Assembly: GCF_030053135.1 (NCBI RefSeq)
Contig: NZ_CP125651.1
Location: 372,001 to 436,000 of the forward strand
Length of the DNA: 64,000 nucleotides
Direction: 5' to 3'
From: Rhizobium sp. BT04
Lineage (GTDB): Bacteria > Pseudomonadota > Alphaproteobacteria > Rhizobiales > Rhizobiaceae
Shown here: positions 44,703-53,955 of the stretch, in pieces
Numbering within the stretch: the first letter of the stretch is position 1
How the letters are laid out: each line of letters starts with the position of its first letter
Made by a program: the position numbers and the translations under genes
Notes under the pieces: generated by a model
Seen by the model: only the letters and a program-made list of their open reading frames with translations
The model's database searches: none
What the model was told of the DNA's origin: nothing

Positions 44703-45683
44703 TCAGTTGCTCGGCGGGAAGACACGCGCGATGACCGCCTTGGCTTCCGGAGAGTCCACCTTGTCGGCCGTCACAAGCGGCATGACCAGCGCCAGGTCCT
44801 TGGACACCGGTGCGCCAGTCAGCGCATTGTAGACCTGCTGAGTCCCGTCGATGCCCTGCCCCACCGCTTCCTGGAAGAAGATGCCCTGGATGGCGTTCGA
44901 CTTCAGCAGCGCGATCGTCGTCGGGCTCCCGTCGGCGACGGCGATACCGACCTTGCCGGTCAGCCCACGGGTTTGAAGAACCTTCGCAGCACCTGTCCCG
45001 GCCTCGTCATACATGCCGTAGATCGCCTTGATGTCGGGATGCGCCGTCAGCATATCGTTCGCCTGCGTGACGGCCTCATTGACCGTCAGTCCGCGGGTTT
45101 CTAGCATCTGCGCAAGTTCGCAACCGTCGGCCTTGAAGGACTCCTCGGCACCTTTCAGGTACTTCTGGGCGTTCTCTCGGTCCTGGGGCAGCGACAGCAC
45201 TCCCACCTGGTTTCCTCCTCGCTCCTTTGCAAGCTTGCACACGAAGCTGCCCTGCGCCTTGCCGGTCTCGTAGTTGTTCGCCGTGACCGCAGAGGTATAG
45301 TCGGTCTGGCCGGGCTGAGGCCCGATACCGGCAAACGAGACCGGAATGTTCTGGGACTTCAGATAGGCGAGCAGCGGCGGCGTGCTGGTCGAGCTCACCG
45401 GGCCGATGACGACCGCGCTGACGCCCTTGGTGACGGCGGTGCGCGCATTGTCCATCTGCTTGGCCGGGGAGTTCTCGGAGGTGTACTCGACGTAGTCCAT
45501 GCCGAGCTCCTTGGCCTTCTCCTTCACGCCATAACCGACCCACTGCCAATACGAGATATCAAGCGACGGCGCGAGATAGGCGACGGTCTTCTTATCCTGC
45601 GCATGGACGGAACCCGCCAGTCCGATACCGAGGGCAGCCAGGCCGAACGCCAGGGTGCGTCTCATTTTAGATTTTGATTTCAT
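44703..45683 (-). CDS. Sugar ABC transporter periplasmic binding protein (RbsB type)
   Basis: 326 residues. A Sec signal ([20 protein letters not shown], cleavage after VHA) precedes a periplasmic-binding-protein-4 fold: [16 protein letters not shown] at the first strand, [38 protein letters not shown] and [25 protein letters not shown] lies upstream of the ATG. It works with the permease and double ATPase encoded just before it. The ligand is likely a monosaccharide or sugar-like compound and cannot be narrowed further. Confidence 0.92.
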   Translation of the reverse strand: MKSKSKMRRTLAFGLAALGIGLAGSVHAQDKKTVAYLAPSLDISYWQWVGYGVKEKAKELGMDYVEYTSENSPAKQMDNARTAVTKGVSAVVIGPVSSTSTPPLLAYLKSQNIPVSFAGIGPQPGQTDYTSAVTANNYETGKAQGSFVCKLAKERGGNQVGVLSLPQDRENAQKYLKGAEESFKADGCELAQMLETRGLTVNEAVTQANDMLTAHPDIKAIYGMYDEAGTGAAKVLQTRGLTGKVGIAVADGSPTTIALLKSNAIQGIFFQEAVGQGIDGTQQVYNALTGAPVSKDLALVMPLVTADKVDSPEAKAVIARVFPPSN

Positions 45684-45730
45684 GTCTTTCCCTCCTCCTC
45701 ATTGAGCCGGCACCAACCGGCTGCTGGTTG

Positions 45731-46744
45731 TCAGCCCGCACTACGCCGGGCCTTGCCGAAGCGGTCGATCAGGACCGCGATCAGGATGGCAAGGCCGGTG
45801 ACGGAACCCTGCCAGAAACTGTTGATACCGATGAGATTGACGCCGTTCTGGATCACCGTGATCATCAGTGCGCCGAGGACGGCGCCGACCGCGGTTCCCG
45901 TGCCGCCGAGAAGGCTCGCCCCGCCGATCACCACGGCCGCGATCGCCTGAAGCATCAGACTGGCGCCGGCCGTCGATTCCGCGTTCAGGATGTAGGAAAT
46001 CGTCAGCAGTCCCGAAAACGACGACAGAAGGGACGAGGCGACATAGGCGAAGAATTTCGTGCGTTTGACGGGGATGCCCAGCAGATAGGCGGCCGCGGCG
46101 CTGCTGCCCACGGCGTAGAACCAGCGTCCGGCGACGACCTTCTTCAGGAAGATCTCGATGGCGACCAGCAGGACGACGCAGAACAGGATGTAGTTCGGTA
46201 TGCCGGGCACGATGCTACCGGCATTGAGCAGCCAATAGTCGGGATCCGGGATGGGCATGGAGCGGCCATTGGTGACGATGAAGGCGAGCGACCCGGCGAC
46301 GGCGAAGGTGATCAGGGTGACCACGAACGGCGCGAGACCCGCGACCGTGACCAAGAAGCCGTTGATGGAGCCGAAGAGGAGTCCGACGGCAAGACCGGCA
46401 AGGCTGGCGGTGATGCCGCCGTAGCCGCTTGCCATGACCTGCGCCGTCACCATGCCGGTCAGCGAAAAGACCGAGCCGACGGATAGATCGATGCCACCGG
46501 TTATGACCACCAGGAGGACACCGAGCGACATGATGATCAGCGGCGCACCTGCCTGGGTGATGTTCGAAAAATTCCCCCAGCTCAGCGCCTGGGGAACCTG
46601 CGACCCGACGGCAAGAGCCAGGATGACCATTGCTACTGCGATCGCGATTTCCGTCCGGTATGCACTGAGCAGACTGTCGCGATTTTTGATAGCCTGGGGA
46701 GACGGCTCCACTGCGCGTGCCTCGTTGGTCGATGTTGGGATCAT
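45731..46744 (-). CDS. Sugar ABC transporter permease (RbsC type)
   Basis: 337 residues from the ATG that overlaps the ATPase stop by 4 nt; the longer upstream frame lies inside the ATPase gene. It is an integral membrane protein with 8-10 helices and the RbsC hallmarks GVLLVVITGGIDLSVGSVF and GASLLGGTGTAVGAVLGAL. The N-terminal 28 residues are cytoplasmic. It pairs with the RbsA-type ATPase and the RbsB-type binding protein. Confidence 0.92.
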   Translation of the reverse strand: MIPTSTNEARAVEPSPQAIKNRDSLLSAYRTEIAIAVAMVILALAVGSQVPQALSWGNFSNITQAGAPLIIMSLGVLLVVITGGIDLSVGSVFSLTGMVTAQVMASGYGGITASLAGLAVGLLFGSINGFLVTVAGLAPFVVTLITFAVAGSLAFIVTNGRSMPIPDPDYWLLNAGSIVPGIPNYILFCVVLLVAIEIFLKKVVAGRWFYAVGSSAAAAYLLGIPVKRTKFFAYVASSLLSSFSGLLTISYILNAESTAGASLMLQAIAAVVIGGASLLGGTGTAVGAVLGALMITVIQNGVNLIGINSFWQGSVTGLAILIAVLIDRFGKARRSAG

Positions 46745-48231
46745 GTCGCCATTCCTGTCAGTTCCGCGAGCCTGTCCTCGCTCATGTCCTGCCGTTCGAT
46801 GATGCCGGAGGCGCGACCCTCGGTGTCGAATGCAACGATCCGGTCGCATACATCGAGGAGCTCGGCATTCTCGGTCGACCACCACACGATGATCGTTCCC
46901 GTCGATGCCATCTGCCGGATAAGCTGGTAGATTTCTTTCTTGGTGCGGATATCGACACCCCGCGTCGGCTCTTCGAGCACAAGCAGGCTCGACGGCAAGC
47001 CGAGCCACCGCGCCAGGAGCAACTTCTGCTGGGTGCCGCCGCTCAATGTTGCGGGCAGATCCCAGATGGAGGCGGCCTTCACGCTGAGAGCCTGCAGCAA
47101 GTCCACGCATTCCCGGCGTTCGCCACCTGAGATGAACGCAGTGCCCCGGACAACTCGGCGCGACGCCAGCACGTTGTCGATGATCGGAAGGCTGTGGAGA
47201 ATCCCCTTGTGAGCCCGGTCGCCGGTGACGAAACCGGCTCCTGCCGCAGTCGCCCTCCTAGGAGAAGCGAAGCGCTCCGGCCAGCCCGCGCGCGACACCG
47301 TCCAACGCTTCGCCTCAGCAGCCCCCACCAGGGCCGAAATCAGCGACGCGGGACCGGCGGGCGCGCCTGCCACTCCAAGGATCGTTCCGGGAGAGAGCGT
47401 GATCTCGAGATCCGCCTCCCGAATCGACAGCGGCTCTCCCTTCATTCGGTTCCGGTCCACGGCCCCGCTCGACGCAGAATGCGAGGCAGCGACCTGCCCC
47501 ATCTTCTCGATGATCGCGACGTCGGAAAGTTCAGAAAGCGCCAAGCGGTCGACGATGGTGCGACCATCGCGGATGATCGTGCAGACGTCCGCGATCTGGC
47601 GTATCTCCTTCATCCGGTGCGACACGAAGACGACGGATAGCCCTGTCTCGCGCGTCAAACGGCGAAGCACGGCAAACAACCGAGCCGTCTCCGCGGCCGT
47701 CAAGTTCGCCGTCGGCTCGTCGAGAAGAATGAGTTCGGCGCCTGACGACAGCGCTCGGGCAATCTCGACCATTTGGCCTTCGTGAAGGCTGAGGTCTTCC
47801 ACGAGCCGGTGCAAGGATCTGGCTGCGAACTCCGTATCGATCATTGCCAAAGCTTCGAACGCCTTCTCGATCGACAGCCTTTTCTTCACCGCTGCGAAAC
47901 CCCTGCGATAATGCGGCAAGGTGATATTTTCGGCGACGCTAAGGTGGGGAAGAAGGGCAAGCTCCTGATGGACCACCGCTACCCTGGCGCGGCCCTCGGC
48001 ATCGGTGCGCGGCGCTCCACTCGGATCGAAGAAGGTAATGTCACCGTCCCCTTTCGAGGCCGATCCGGTGATGATGCGGATCATCGTCGACTTGCCGGCG
48101 CCATTCCCTCCGAGCAGCGCGTGGATCTCGCCACGCGCAACGGAGAAGTCGACGCCCTTGAGAACCGACGTCGCCCCATACGACTTCGTCAGTCCCTTGA
48201 CACTGACAACCGGATTTTGCGTCTCCATCAT
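46741..48231 (-). CDS. Sugar ABC transporter ATPase (RbsA/MglA type)
   Basis: 496 residues with two nucleotide-binding halves. The first has Walker A GGNGAGKST and Walker B LILLDEPTANLT. The second has a degenerate P-loop (GVAGAPAGPASL) but an intact signature LSGGTQQKLLLARWLG and LVLEEPTRGVDI, as is usual for this family. An ATG one codon later could also start it. It follows the TRAP permease gene after 10 nt, so TRAP and ABC genes are co-transcribed. Confidence 0.93.
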   Translation of the reverse strand: MMETQNPVVSVKGLTKSYGATSVLKGVDFSVARGEIHALLGGNGAGKSTMIRIITGSASKGDGDITFFDPSGAPRTDAEGRARVAVVHQELALLPHLSVAENITLPHYRRGFAAVKKRLSIEKAFEALAMIDTEFAARSLHRLVEDLSLHEGQMVEIARALSSGAELILLDEPTANLTAAETARLFAVLRRLTRETGLSVVFVSHRMKEIRQIADVCTIIRDGRTIVDRLALSELSDVAIIEKMGQVAASHSASSGAVDRNRMKGEPLSIREADLEITLSPGTILGVAGAPAGPASLISALVGAAEAKRWTVSRAGWPERFASPRRATAAGAGFVTGDRAHKGILHSLPIIDNVLASRRVVRGTAFISGGERRECVDLLQALSVKAASIWDLPATLSGGTQQKLLLARWLGLPSSLLVLEEPTRGVDIRTKKEIYQLIRQMASTGTIIVWWSTENAELLDVCDRIVAFDTEGRASGIIERQDMSEDRLAELTGMAT

Positions 48232-48241
48232 GATCCCACCT

Positions 48242-49501
48242 TCAGTAGATCGTCAGAGCAGGGATGAAGCTGACGGCGAGCAGCAGCAGCATCGCCATCC
48301 CGAAATACGGCCACAGCTCGCGGGTCGTCGTCCCCAGCGGCGCCTTGGCGATCGACGACGAGATAAAGAGCGTCGTGCCGATCGGCGGGGTGTAGAGCCC
48401 GATACCGAGATTGATCACCATCATCAGGCCGAGTTGCACCCGGTCGAGACCGATCGCGTCGGCAAGGGGCACGAAGATCGGCCCCAGCAGCAGGATGGCA
48501 GGCGGCATGTCCAAAGGCATCCCGACGATCAGCATCAGGATGTTCATCATCAGGATGATGACGACGGGACTGGAAATGTGGGTCGCCACCCACTCGGCCA
48601 TCTGCTGTGGGGCCTGGTCGAAGGTCAGCACCCAGCCGACGGCCGCACTTCCCATGATGACGAGCATGACCACGCCGGTCGCGACCCCGGCTTCCACCAT
48701 GTTGTCGCAAAAGCGCTTCCAGGTGAGGTCCCGGTAGAACAGCAGGCTGAGCAGGAGCGAGTAGACCACCGAAAGGACCGAGACCTCCGTCGGCGTTGCA
48801 AAGCCGAAACGCAGGAGGACAACAATCAGAATGGGCAGGATGATCGCCGGGAAGCTCTGAACGGCAAGCTTCGCCAGATCCCGCTTGCGAACCTTGACGG
48901 CCTGCGCTTCGTAACCCCGCCGCACGGAGATGAACCAGCAGACGAAAATGAAGCTGAGCGCCATCATCAGCCCGGGCAGGATTCCGGAGATGAACAGGTC
49001 GCCTACGCTGACGCCGCTGATTAGGGCGTAGAGGATCATCGGGATCGACGGTGGGATGAGGACGTCGATGACCGCGGAGGTGGCGTTGTTGGCCGCGCAA
49101 AGGGCCGGCGGAAAGCCTTGGCGCTTCTGCCAGGGAATAAGGACAGATCCGAGTGCGCTTGCATTGGCCACCGCCGAACCGGACACGCCACCGAAGACGA
49201 CGGAGGAGACGACAGTGGTGGAGAGTGGCCCGCCGCGCCAGCGCTGCATGGCGCGGGACGCCAGTTCGAGAAGCTGGCGGCCGAGCTCGCCGCCGAGCAT
49301 CAGGGTTCCAGCAAGCATGAAGAACGGCAGTGCGAGCATCGGAAAGGATTGCGTCTGGTCGTAGACCTGTTGCGCCACCACCGACAAAGGGACGTAACCG
49401 TTGAACAGCACGCCGAGGCCGGCCGCGATGATCAGGGCATAGCCGACCGGAACGGCCAGAACCATGAGAACGCAGAAGGAGATGATCATGACAAGGGTCA
49501 T
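48242..49501 (-). CDS. TRAP transporter large permease (DctM type)
   Basis: 419 residues with about 11-12 membrane helices, starting at the ATG overlapping the DctQ-type stop. Family motifs are LPFFMLAGTLMLGGELGRQL, VVFGGVSGSAVANASALG, IPPSIPMILYALISGVSVG and the C-terminal NLGIGLYTPPIGTTLFISS. It forms the sodium- or proton-driven channel with the small subunit and takes substrate from the DctP-type protein. It is followed by the sugar ABC genes after 10 nt. Confidence 0.93.
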   Translation of the reverse strand: MTLVMIISFCVLMVLAVPVGYALIIAAGLGVLFNGYVPLSVVAQQVYDQTQSFPMLALPFFMLAGTLMLGGELGRQLLELASRAMQRWRGGPLSTTVVSSVVFGGVSGSAVANASALGSVLIPWQKRQGFPPALCAANNATSAVIDVLIPPSIPMILYALISGVSVGDLFISGILPGLMMALSFIFVCWFISVRRGYEAQAVKVRKRDLAKLAVQSFPAIILPILIVVLLRFGFATPTEVSVLSVVYSLLLSLLFYRDLTWKRFCDNMVEAGVATGVVMLVIMGSAAVGWVLTFDQAPQQMAEWVATHISSPVVIILMMNILMLIVGMPLDMPPAILLLGPIFVPLADAIGLDRVQLGLMMVINLGIGLYTPPIGTTLFISSSIAKAPLGTTTRELWPYFGMAMLLLLAVSFIPALTIY

Positions 49502-50028
49502 AGCGGCATCTCCCCGGATCCGATCACCGTCCGGTGCTCCCAGCCGAGGCGCAAGACACGTAGCGTTGCACAAACGGTCACGATCGACACCAGAAGCGCA
49601 CCGACAGCGAGCGCATAATATCCGATGCTGTTGGGCAGTTGCAGGACCGGGCTGTGCTCGACGCCGGCGATCTCGGCGACCACGACGGCCTGATAGCCGA
49701 GCACGAGGAAGGCTGCCACGCTGATTGCGTTCGCGGTCACGAAGGCGGCGATCCGCAATCGCCCCTCAAGCTGGTCGTACAGCCACTCGACCGCCATGTG
49801 TCCACCCGCCTGCGCGGCGATGACGATCCCCGCCAGGATGAAAAGCGGGAAGATCAGCAGCGGCAGTTCCTGGGCGAAAGAGAAACCGCCGCTCTGCAGC
49901 GTGTAGCGAGCAAGGACATTGGCAGTCGTCACCACGGTCAGCGCAATGCCGCTGGCGATGATGACGAAACGGGACAGCGCGACGATGGCGCCGGCCGTCG
50001 TATCGACGGCCTTCAGCACGTTTTCCAT
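49498..50028 (-). CDS. TRAP transporter small permease (DctQ type)
   Basis: 176 residues with four membrane helices (about 15-38, 53-73, 92-115 and 133-158). The DctQ pattern includes NVLARYTLQSGGFSFAQELP with the conserved Glu. GGAG lies 6 nt before the ATG. It overlaps the large-permease gene by 4 nt and follows the binding-protein gene after 29 nt. Confidence 0.9.
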   Translation of the reverse strand: MENVLKAVDTTAGAIVALSRFVIIASGIALTVVTTANVLARYTLQSGGFSFAQELPLLIFPLFILAGIVIAAQAGGHMAVEWLYDQLEGRLRIAAFVTANAISVAAFLVLGYQAVVVAEIAGVEHSPVLQLPNSIGYYALAVGALLVSIVTVCATLRVLRLGWEHRTVIGSGEMPL

Positions 50029-50057
50029 AGATGACTCCGCGTCATGGCAAAGGCCGG

Positions 50058-51062
50058 TCAGGCCTTTGCCTCCGCTTCAACCTTGCTGACGAAATCGCCG
50101 AAAGGCTTTTTCTTCCAGCTCTCGGCGACAGCGGCGGTCGCCTTCACGAAGGCTTCCCGATCCACGTCCACGACTTCGATCGCCGTGTTCTTCCTGAAGG
50201 CGCCGAGAACTTCGGACGCCTTCTCGTTCGACAGCGTCCGCTGCAGCGCTCCCGCCTCCTTCGCCGCCGCCTTGACCGCGTCGAAGTCGGCGCCGAGCCG
50301 GGCTTCGGCGATCTTCGACATCAGGAAGGGCGTCGACTCCCACTTATGTGCCGTCAGGCTGACGAACTTGTTGACCTCGTGAAGCTTCGAGCTCTCGATG
50401 TTGGCGAGCGGGTTTTCCTGTCCGTCGACCACGCCCTGCTGCAGGGCGATATACAGCTCGCCGAACGCGATCTGCTCTGTGCCGGCTCCAAGAGCCTGGA
50501 AGATGTCGATCGTCATCGGATCCGCGGGCGTGCGTATCTTCAGGCCGGCGAGATCGTTCGGGGCGACGACCTTGCGTTTGGAATTCGTCAGGTGGCGAAT
50601 TCCGTTGTCCCACCAGTCCAACGGTACGACGCCGACGGCTTCGAAACGCCTGTTCAGATCCTCACCGACCGGACCGTCGAGAACTCTGATCGCCTTCTCG
50701 GTATCGCCAAAGAGAAACGGCAGACCAAGCGCGGCAAGCTCCGGCACGATTGCCGAGGTGGCGCCCTGGCTGTTTGCGGTAAAATCCAGCGCACCGGTGC
50801 GCAGGCTGGTAAGCATCGCCGAGTCGCTGCCGAGCGTCTCAGCACCCGCGACGTTGATCTTCACACGGCCGTCGGTCTTCTGAGCCACGAGCTCCGCGAA
50901 TTTGGCGGCGGCGACCGTCCGGGGATTGCCTGGAGCAGCGCCGTGACCCAATGTCAATGTCGTGCCTGCCCGCGCCGGACGCACGCTCGTAAGAAGTGCG
51001 GGGGCAGCCAGGGCCGCCGCCGTCGCTACCAGAAATCTGCGTCTGTTGGTCTGCAAGCTCAT
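50058..51062 (-). CDS. TRAP transporter solute-binding protein (DctP type) with Tat signal
   Basis: 334 residues from the ATG at 51062 (GGAGGAGAAG immediately upstream; an ATG four codons earlier falls before that site). The N-terminus TNRRRFLVATAAALAA has a twin-arginine motif, so export may be by Tat. The mature part has LTLGHGAAPGNPR, DLAGLKIRTPADP and the DctP signature GVVDGQENPLANI. With split transketolase and SDR genes upstream, a polyol or sugar-acid ligand is likely. Confidence 0.92.
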   Translation of the reverse strand: MSLQTNRRRFLVATAAALAAPALLTSVRPARAGTTLTLGHGAAPGNPRTVAAAKFAELVAQKTDGRVKINVAGAETLGSDSAMLTSLRTGALDFTANSQGATSAIVPELAALGLPFLFGDTEKAIRVLDGPVGEDLNRRFEAVGVVPLDWWDNGIRHLTNSKRKVVAPNDLAGLKIRTPADPMTIDIFQALGAGTEQIAFGELYIALQQGVVDGQENPLANIESSKLHEVNKFVSLTAHKWESTPFLMSKIAEARLGADFDAVKAAAKEAGALQRTLSNEKASEVLGAFRKNTAIEVVDVDREAFVKATAAVAESWKKKPFGDFVSKVEAEAKA

Positions 51063-51132
51063 CTTCTCCTCCATTATGTGCTTACATCAAAACTCGGCTC
51101 CCCTCCTGAAAAGAACCGAGGTCGTCCCGTCC

Positions 51133-52170
51133 CTACGTCCCCAGCCAGGACCTGATCGACGATGTCACCCGACTGGTCGCCAGACCGTATTGGTCATGGA
51201 GCGTCGGCAGCGCGCCGGCCTCCAGGAATTGGTCCGGCAATGCGATCTGCCGGAATGCGGCAGGCGCGACGCCGGCACGCAGCAGCGTGCCCGCCACGGC
51301 CTCTCCAAGACCGCCGATGACAGTGTGGTTCTCTGCGACGACGACCAGGCGGCCGCTCTTGCGGCACTCGGCCAGAATGGCTTCCTCGTCCAAAGGCTTG
51401 ATGGTCGGCACGTGAAGCACCGCCGCGTCGACGCCGTCCTTGCGAAGCTCCTTGGCCGCCTCGAGCGCGCGCATCGTCATCAGCCCCGACGAAATGATCA
51501 GGGTGTCGCGCCCATCCCGCAGGAGTTTCGCTTTTCCGAGTTCGAACTGGTAATCATATTCGTCCAGCACAAGGGGAACATTGCCGCGCAGGAGCCGCAT
51601 GTAGACGGGCCCCTTGTAGGCGGAGATCGCGGGCACCGCCTGCTCGATCTCGAGCGCGTCGCAGGGGTCGACGATCGTCAGGTTCGGCATGCCGCGGAAC
51701 ATGGCGATGTCTTCGGTGGCCTGATGGCTTGGCCCGTAGCCCGTGGTCAAGCCAGGCAGTGCACAGACGATCTTGACGTCAAGCATCTCCTCGGCCATCG
51801 CCAGGCAGATGAAGTCATATGCGCGCCGGGAGGCGAAGACTGCATATGTCGTGACCCATGGCTGGAAGCCTTCGCGCGCCATGCCCGCAGCCGACATCAT
51901 CAGCAGCTGCTCGGCCATTCCCATCTGGTAGAAGCGGTCGGGATGCGCCGCCCGGAAGACATGAAGATCGGTGTATTTTGCAAGGTCTGCCGACATGCCG
52001 ACGATCCGCTCATCCTTTTCCGCGAGCGCCGCCAACGTGTTTCCGAAAGGCGCCGGCTTCGTCGGCTGGTCGGCGCCCGCGATCGAGGCGATCATCGCCG
52101 AGGTCGTCAGCCGCGGCCGGTCGCTTCCCTGCGAAAGATGCGTCGGGCGGATGTATTTCGAGCGCCTCAT
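51133..52170 (-). CDS. Transketolase C-terminal subunit (split transketolase)
   Basis: 345 residues comprising the pyrimidine-binding and C-terminal domains of a ThDP transketolase encoded as two genes. Motifs include FYQMGMAEQLLMMSAAGMA (activating Glu in MAEQ), LTTGYGPSHQATEDIAMFR and the C-terminal VVVAENHTVIGGLGEAV. Its ATG overlaps the N-terminal subunit stop by 4 nt. Split transketolases in sugar operons usually rearrange a keto-sugar intermediate; whether it uses phosphorylated substrates is unknown. Confidence 0.92.
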   Translation of the reverse strand: MRRSKYIRPTHLSQGSDRPRLTTSAMIASIAGADQPTKPAPFGNTLAALAEKDERIVGMSADLAKYTDLHVFRAAHPDRFYQMGMAEQLLMMSAAGMAREGFQPWVTTYAVFASRRAYDFICLAMAEEMLDVKIVCALPGLTTGYGPSHQATEDIAMFRGMPNLTIVDPCDALEIEQAVPAISAYKGPVYMRLLRGNVPLVLDEYDYQFELGKAKLLRDGRDTLIISSGLMTMRALEAAKELRKDGVDAAVLHVPTIKPLDEEAILAECRKSGRLVVVAENHTVIGGLGEAVAGTLLRAGVAPAAFRQIALPDQFLEAGALPTLHDQYGLATSRVTSSIRSWLGT

Positions 52171-53006
52171 GCGTCAACTCCCGCATCGATGATCCTGATT
52201 GCCTCGGCCCATTCGTCTGCCTCGACCCGGAGGAAGTGATTGCGCTCGCGAGCCTCGAGGAACGGGACACCTTTCGCCATTTTCGTGTCGCATATGATGA
52301 TGCGCGGCTCCGGCCCAGCGTGAGTACGCGCGGCGTCGAATGCTTTGACCAGCGCGCTGATATCGTTGCCGTCGATCCGCTGGACGAACCAACCGAAGGC
52401 TTCGAACTTCGCAGCGAGCGGCTCGAAATTCAGGACGCCGAGCGAAGGGCCGTCCGCCTGCATCTGGTTGACGTCGACAATCCCGATAAGGTTGTCGAGC
52501 TTGTAGGAGCCGGCCGACATCGCCGCCTCCCAGGTCGAGCCTTCGTCGAGCTCGCCGTCAGAGAAGAGGTTGTATACGAAGGATTGCGACTTCTTGCGTT
52601 TGAGGGCGAGGCACATGCCGACGGCGATGCCGAGCCCGTGACCCAAAGAGCCGCCGGTGATTTCCATGCCCGGCGTGTAGGTGGCCATTCCGGACATCGG
52701 CAGCCTGCTTTCGTCGGTGCCGTATGTCTCCAATTCGTCCTCCGGGATGATCTTCGCCTCGATAAGGGCGGCATAGAGCGCGATCGCATAGTGTCCGATC
52801 GAAAGCAGGAACCTGTCGCGGCCCTCCCATTCCGGATCCTCCGGCCGGTAGTTTGTGGCATGGAAATAGGCGACGGCGAGCACGTCAGCCACGCCGAGGG
52901 CCTGGGCGATGTAGCCCTGGCCTTGGACCTCGCCCATTCGCAAAGCGTTGCGGCGAATTCGTCGCGCGCGCTCGGCAAGGCTGATGTTATGACCAATCTG
53001 GCTCAT
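52167..53006 (-). CDS. Transketolase N-terminal subunit (split transketolase)
   Basis: 279 residues comprising the ThDP pyrophosphate-binding domain. GGSLGHGLGIAVGMCLALK and SDGELDEGSTWEAAMSAG are characteristic, with the metal Asn in IVDVNQMQADG. The first residue of the canonical GDG motif is Ser here. The Gly is also replaced in some split transketolases, to my recollection, so activity is still expected. It is 44 nt downstream of the SDR gene; no strong ribosome site is visible before its ATG. Confidence 0.92.
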   Translation of the reverse strand: MSQIGHNISLAERARRIRRNALRMGEVQGQGYIAQALGVADVLAVAYFHATNYRPEDPEWEGRDRFLLSIGHYAIALYAALIEAKIIPEDELETYGTDESRLPMSGMATYTPGMEITGGSLGHGLGIAVGMCLALKRKKSQSFVYNLFSDGELDEGSTWEAAMSAGSYKLDNLIGIVDVNQMQADGPSLGVLNFEPLAAKFEAFGWFVQRIDGNDISALVKAFDAARTHAGPEPRIIICDTKMAKGVPFLEARERNHFLRVEADEWAEAIRIIDAGVDA

Positions 53007-53050
53007 TCTTGAATAGCGCCTTTCAACGACACCGGGATTCCACTCGGCGA

Positions 53051-53812
53051 TCAGTGGATCAGCATGCCGCCATTGACGTCGATTACGGCGCCGGTGACAT
53101 AGGCGGACAGGTCGGATGCCAGGAACAGATAGATGTTGGCGACGTCGCTCGCTTCACCGAGCCTGCTCAAAGGAATGCCCTTGATGATATCAACCCGCAT
53201 CTGGTCGGTAAGCTTTCCGCCGGTGATATCGGTCTGGATCAGTCCCGGCGTGACAGAGTTCACGCGGATGCCCGCAGGGCCGAACTCGCGAGCCATTGCC
53301 TTCGCGAGTCCGAGAACGCCGGCCTTGGCCGCGGAATAGTGTGGTCCGCCAAAAATCCCGCCGCCGCGCTGCGCCGAGACGGACGACATGCATGCAATCG
53401 AGCCGCCGCCTTGGTCGCGCATCTGCGGAATGAAGGCCTGGCTGAGAAAAAGTACGCCGGTCATGTTCACCGCGACGATGCGATCCCAATCCGCTTCGGA
53501 AATTTCCAGCGTCGTGACAGGCTGCGTTATACCGGCATTGTTGATCAAAGCATCGACGCGTCCGAACGTCGCGACCACAGCGTCGGCGGAAGCCACGCAG
53601 GACGCCTTATCGGCCACATCGCAACGCAGACCGATGTGGTCACCGCCGGCAACGGTCGGCAGGGTGGCGGCAGCTTCCTCGGCTGCGCCAGCGTCGATGT
53701 CGAGGATTGCCACTCTGGCCCCGTGTTCGGCGAAAAGCTGCGCGGTTGCACGGCCGATACCGCGCCTGCTTGCCGCGCCGGAAATGACCGCGGTCTTTCC
53801 TTCCAAAAGCAT
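53051..53812 (-). CDS. Short-chain dehydrogenase/reductase, sugar/polyol type
   Basis: 253 residues, classical SDR. The cofactor motif is SGAASRRGIG (11-20), with D40 after strand 2 favouring NAD. NNAG is at 91-94 and catalytic Y159-x3-K163 in HYSAAKAG, with S144 likely the third member. The C-terminus DLSAYVTGAVIDVNGG is standard. AGGAGGAG lies upstream of the ATG. As first gene of the minus-strand operon it probably oxidises the imported sugar or polyol. It is divergent from the LysR gene. Confidence 0.92.
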   Translation of the reverse strand: MLLEGKTAVISGAASRRGIGRATAQLFAEHGARVAILDIDAGAAEEAAATLPTVAGGDHIGLRCDVADKASCVASADAVVATFGRVDALINNAGITQPVTTLEISEADWDRIVAVNMTGVLFLSQAFIPQMRDQGGGSIACMSSVSAQRGGGIFGGPHYSAAKAGVLGLAKAMAREFGPAGIRVNSVTPGLIQTDITGGKLTDQMRVDIIKGIPLSRLGEASDVANIYLFLASDLSAYVTGAVIDVNGGMLIH

Positions 53813-53924
53813 ATGATCTCCTCCTGACGCTCTCCCGGCGTCCGGTTCTCTTCCCTGCAGCGATCGTCACTGCGACAGCCATAGTTCTGGCCGAACGGAG
53901 AGGAGTCATCAAACGCCAAGTTTA

Positions 53925-53947
53925 CATCAGTAGATGAATCTGTTTCA
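53925..53947. promoter_or_regulatory. Candidate LysR binding region between SDR and lysR genes
   Basis: Two overlapping small palindromes: CATC-AGTA-GATG (53925-53936) and TGAA-TCTGT-TTCA (53935-53947). They are in the 143-nt divergent region, just before the lysR ATG. LysR proteins bind T-N11-A palindromes in such positions. Both are short and could be chance. Confidence 0.3.
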
Positions 53948-53955
53948 CTAATCGG

